From assembly GCF_001905125.1 (NCBI RefSeq), contig NZ_LWLE01000012.1, positions 128,759-192,758 on the forward strand: 64,000 nt of DNA, in the 5' to 3' direction. This document shows positions 61,602 to 64,000 of this stretch, piece after piece; positions within the stretch are counted from its first letter, which is position 1; every line of letters starts with the position of its first letter. This DNA comes from Streptomyces sp. TSRI0281 (GTDB taxonomy: Bacteria > Actinomycetota > Actinomycetes > Streptomycetales > Streptomycetaceae). Made by a program: the position numbers and the translations under genes. Under the pieces are notes generated by a model. The model was not told where the DNA came from and searched no databases. It saw only the letters and a list, made by a program, of their open reading frames with translations.

Positions 61602-61636
61602 CCCGGAGCGGGAGCAGGATGGGCTCCCGCTCCGGG
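61602..61636 (+). terminator. Terminator of the NRPS operon
   Basis: Perfect 14-bp arms (CCCGGAGCGGGAGC at 61602-61615 and its complement at 61623-61636) with a 7-nt loop, about 210 bp after ProC and 40 bp after the small frame. It marks the likely right end of the biosynthetic operon. Confidence 0.85.
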
Positions 61637-61775
61637 GCGCGGTGGAGAGGCTGGATACGGGGATCGGAGGCGGGACGGGCCTCCCGCCCGAAGGGGCCCG
61701 CCGATCGGCGCCGATTCGCGAGCGGCCCGATCGAGGAGAGGCCGCCGGGCAACCCGCACACCCGTATCCCCGCGG

Positions 61776-63485
61776 TCAGCGAACTCCGGCCAACTCCACC
61801 TGATCGCTCTGCGCGGCGCGCATCAGGTGCCCGTGGTACTTCGCGCACAGGTCTGCCGACGCTTCGTCCGCGATCCGTTGCGGCCGGACGGGCAGGAAGC
61901 CGCAGTCCGCGCCCTTCAGGTACGCCACGTAGTGGTCCAGCCCCGAGGTGAACTTCCGGACGTCGCGGACGAGGGACCGCAGGAGAACCCTGTGCCTCGC
62001 CCGCAGCGACGGGCACAGATCGAGGATGCTGCGATGCCAGTTGTCGCACTCGTTGACTCCACACGCGTCGACGAGCTTGACGAACGCGACCTGTCCTTCG
62101 TCCCGCACATCGACCGAGCCGTTCGCCGCCTTCAGCCATGCCGTCATCTCGCGGGCCATGGCGACGTAGTCGCAGCAGTCGCAGGCCACCTGCAACTCGG
62201 GGTCGGCCACGACGGTGGAGAGATACGCGCGCTGCGTCCGCAGCAGCGCGGACAGGCTGTCGGAGTCCCGCCAACTCGTCGCCAGTTCGGCCTGCGTACG
62301 TTCCGGCAGCCCCCGGAACACGAACCGGTGCCGCTGTCCCAGCCAGACGTAGTGGCTCCACAGGGCCCACGCATCCGTCTCGGACCGGGACCACGAGTCG
62401 TCGCTGATGCGCTCCACGGCCCATTCGATCGCACCCCGCGCACCGGACTCGCAGAGGGTGTCGAGGAGATTGCGCTCCCCGCACATGGCCTCGTCCACCA
62501 TGTCGACGCTACTGCAGATGATCATCACCCCGAGGCGGGCGACCACGCTCCGCGCGAACTCGTCGCAGTCGGCTTCGACGTCGCCGAGGATTCCGAAGTT
62601 GACGAGTTCGGAGCCCAGCAGGACCGGGAGCGGGTCCACCCCGGCGGGGAGAGCCGCGTCGCACAGCCAGTGGGCGTCCACCCGCCCACCGGAGTCCACA
62701 CCCTGACTGAGTCCGAGGCACACCACTTCTTCCGCGTCACGCACCCGGCCCGGCAGCGTCGTCGCCCGCTGCACCTTCAGCCAGTCCGCGTACTCGTAAT
62801 GGTCTCCGCCCTGGTAGTCGCATGCCCAGCCGAGGCCCAGCCTCGATGCCGCCCAAAGGTCCGATCGGTCGCGGGCGAGCGGGAATCCGCTGGTCAGTAC
62901 CAGGATCGCGCACTCGCCGACATGGTCGTCGCACAGCTCCGGGGCGGGCCGCAGGAACGGGTTCCTGCCGAGCAGCGAAAGCTCTTCGCCACCTCCTGGA
63001 TTCTCGAAATGGTTTCCTCGATGCCATTCCCGCAACACATCGCCCACCACCTTGAGGACGCTTCCCAGAATCGCCGCTTTGGTGATCCCGGCAGCACCCT
63101 TGTGTTCGTCCTTCAGCAGGCCGTCCATGTAAGCGCCGCGACTTGCCTTCTCGGGGATTCTCGCGGCCCTGTACGCGGTGGACAGCCAGCGGCCGCCACA
63201 TGCCGCGCACATCGCTTCCCGCCCATGGCCGCAGCCGCAGAGCGCGGACGGCGATGCCGGAACGTGCGCACCGAGCGCCGCGAAATACTTATAGGCCACA
63301 CGGATCAGGGATTCGACATCGGCGATCTCGCCCAGAGGAGCCGCGAATTGTTCGGGGAACCCTTCCGCTTGCCTTCCTTCGTGCGCGCATACGGCGAAAA
63401 TCGGCCAACTCTGATGACTCATATCTGCTACCACCCGGAAATTTCGGCCTTCCAAATGCGCCTGCCGGTACGTTGACCACCGCAT
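61776..63485 (-). CDS. Unknown protein with a Cys/His-rich putative zinc site
   Basis: A 569-residue cytoplasmic protein without recognised domains. Near residues 83-98 ALCGCGHGREAMCAACGG gives four Cys and a His that could bind zinc. The rest is acidic and Trp-rich (ILVLTSGFPLARDRSDLWAA, WSRSETDAWALWSHYVWLG, QVACDCCDYVAMAREM), without membrane segments. The ATG at 63485 has GGGAG at suitable distance; ATG 63419 (MSHQSWPIFAVC) is an alternative start. It lies downstream of a TetR regulator in the same orientation with a 178-bp gap. I do not assign a function. Confidence 0.7.
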   Translation of the reverse strand: MRWSTYRQAHLEGRNFRVVADMSHQSWPIFAVCAHEGRQAEGFPEQFAAPLGEIADVESLIRVAYKYFAALGAHVPASPSALCGCGHGREAMCAACGGRWLSTAYRAARIPEKASRGAYMDGLLKDEHKGAAGITKAAILGSVLKVVGDVLREWHRGNHFENPGGGEELSLLGRNPFLRPAPELCDDHVGECAILVLTSGFPLARDRSDLWAASRLGLGWACDYQGGDHYEYADWLKVQRATTLPGRVRDAEEVVCLGLSQGVDSGGRVDAHWLCDAALPAGVDPLPVLLGSELVNFGILGDVEADCDEFARSVVARLGVMIICSSVDMVDEAMCGERNLLDTLCESGARGAIEWAVERISDDSWSRSETDAWALWSHYVWLGQRHRFVFRGLPERTQAELATSWRDSDSLSALLRTQRAYLSTVVADPELQVACDCCDYVAMAREMTAWLKAANGSVDVRDEGQVAFVKLVDACGVNECDNWHRSILDLCPSLRARHRVLLRSLVRDVRKFTSGLDHYVAYLKGADCGFLPVRPQRIADEASADLCAKYHGHLMRAAQSDQVELAGVR

Positions 63486-63663
63486 GCGTCATTGCTCCCG
63501 GGGGCGGCACTGTGCCGACGACAGCCCGGGAGGGCCGACAGACAGTGTGAGATTGCGCCCGCCGATCTGACCAGGCGTGACCTAGGTGCTGAAAGATCGA
63601 ACTACGGCGCGCCACCCGCGCGCTCCCCCTGCGCCACCTCGGCCCGCAGTTGCTCCCGAGGGC

Positions 63664-64000
63664 TCAGGGCGCATCCCCTGGACCGGGCAGCCGTGCCTGG
63701 TGCGGATGGGTGCGGAGTCCGTCGAGAATGATCGCCAGATAACGTCGCCACGCCTCGGACGGGTGTTCGGCGGGCAGGGACATGATGGCGTCGATCATCG
63801 CGGCGATCGGCGCGAGGTCGGCCTCGGTGATCCCGTCGCGCAGCGAGCCCTGGGTGCGGGCCCGCGCCACGAGCTGCTCGCAGTGCGAGGTGATCTCCCG
63901 CCGGGCTCGGGCCAGGCCGGCGCCTTCGACGGTGCCGTGGCGCATCAGCTCGCGCAGCCCGCGGTTGTGCGCGGCCCGTGCCAGGGCCCGCTCAAGGAAG
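63664..64000 (-). CDS. TetR-family regulator, C-terminal part (cut by window edge)
   Basis: The last 111 codons of a regulator that begins beyond the window. The ligand-binding part reads FLERALARAAHNRGLREL, ARREITSHCEQLVARARTQG, LRDGITEADLAPIAAMIDAI and YLAIILDGLRTHPHQ, the typical end of TetR regulators of the SCO4008-like group. The DNA-binding N-terminus is outside the window, so its target cannot be judged. Confidence 0.8.
   Translation of the reverse strand, partial: FLERALARAAHNRGLRELMRHGTVEGAGLARARREITSHCEQLVARARTQGSLRDGITEADLAPIAAMIDAIMSLPAEHPSEAWRRYLAIILDGLRTHPHQARLPGPGDAP

Noticed and set aside
1..64000. CRISPR arrays, tRNA or rRNA genes, insertion sequences, phage attachment sites
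   Set aside because: No spaced repeat array, cloverleaf, rRNA text, transposase frame with terminal repeats or integrase was seen.

Overview
The window is a high-GC, Streptomyces-like actinomycete chromosome segment. Pointers are third-position G/C bias, many GTG starts, ATGA/GTGA translational couplings, rare TTA (bldA-type) codons confined to two regulators, a SARP regulator, an LmbU-family regulator and an MbtH protein. It reads as a mostly accessory region with specialised-metabolite loci at 14.1-17.5 kb and 28.3-61.4 kb. All calls rest on reading the sequence and on family knowledge; no database search was run.

Left part (0.1-14 kb): a secreted prenyltransferase-repeat/DUF4430 protein (transcobalamin-like architecture), a decayed citrate synthase, a deoxynucleoside kinase, an iron-siderophore uptake locus (AraC regulator, ATPase, lipoprotein, fused double permease, C39-peptidase-like protein), an S33 hydrolase, remnants of a conserved hypothetical gene, and a membrane-anchored HTH protein with a tectonin-like propeller. 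On the minus strand at 14.1-17.5 kb lies a compact peptide locus: a 57-residue acidic precursor-like peptide, a JmjC/cupin oxygenase and an ABC exporter. It looks like an uncharacterised RiPP system and is the most novel item here.

Middle (18-28 kb): a secreted SpaA-repeat adhesin with a recent internal duplication, an L,D-transpeptidase, a large subtilase, and a response regulator / histidine kinase / GerM-type lipoprotein operon.

Right part: a SARP (28.3-31.0 kb) faces an overlapping six-gene operon at 31.1-38.5 kb: aminotransferase, MppJ-like alpha-keto-acid C-methyltransferase, ATP-grasp ligase, MFS exporter, amino-acid permease and a circularly permuted ATP-grasp protein. Three TCCAGTM heptamers at exact 11-bp spacing, 8 bp before a -10 box, sit between them, as in known SARP-activated promoters. 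From 39.1 to 61.4 kb follows a nonribosomal peptide cluster: MbtH, LmbU-type regulator, two-subunit glutamate mutase (makes 3-methylaspartate), NRPS C-A-PCP-TE, an MFS exporter on the opposite strand, NRPS C-A-NMT-PCP, NRPS A-PCP-C-A-PCP, and ProB, ProA, aminotransferase and ProC homologues. Domain logic gives a tetrapeptide: residue 1 (unknown), proline-like residue 2, N-methylated residue 3, Asp/3-methyl-Asp-like residue 4, released by the thioesterase. The SARP operon may supply a beta-methyl amino acid to this peptide or make its own small peptide. The right end holds an unknown cysteine-containing protein and the C-terminal part of a TetR regulator cut by the window edge.
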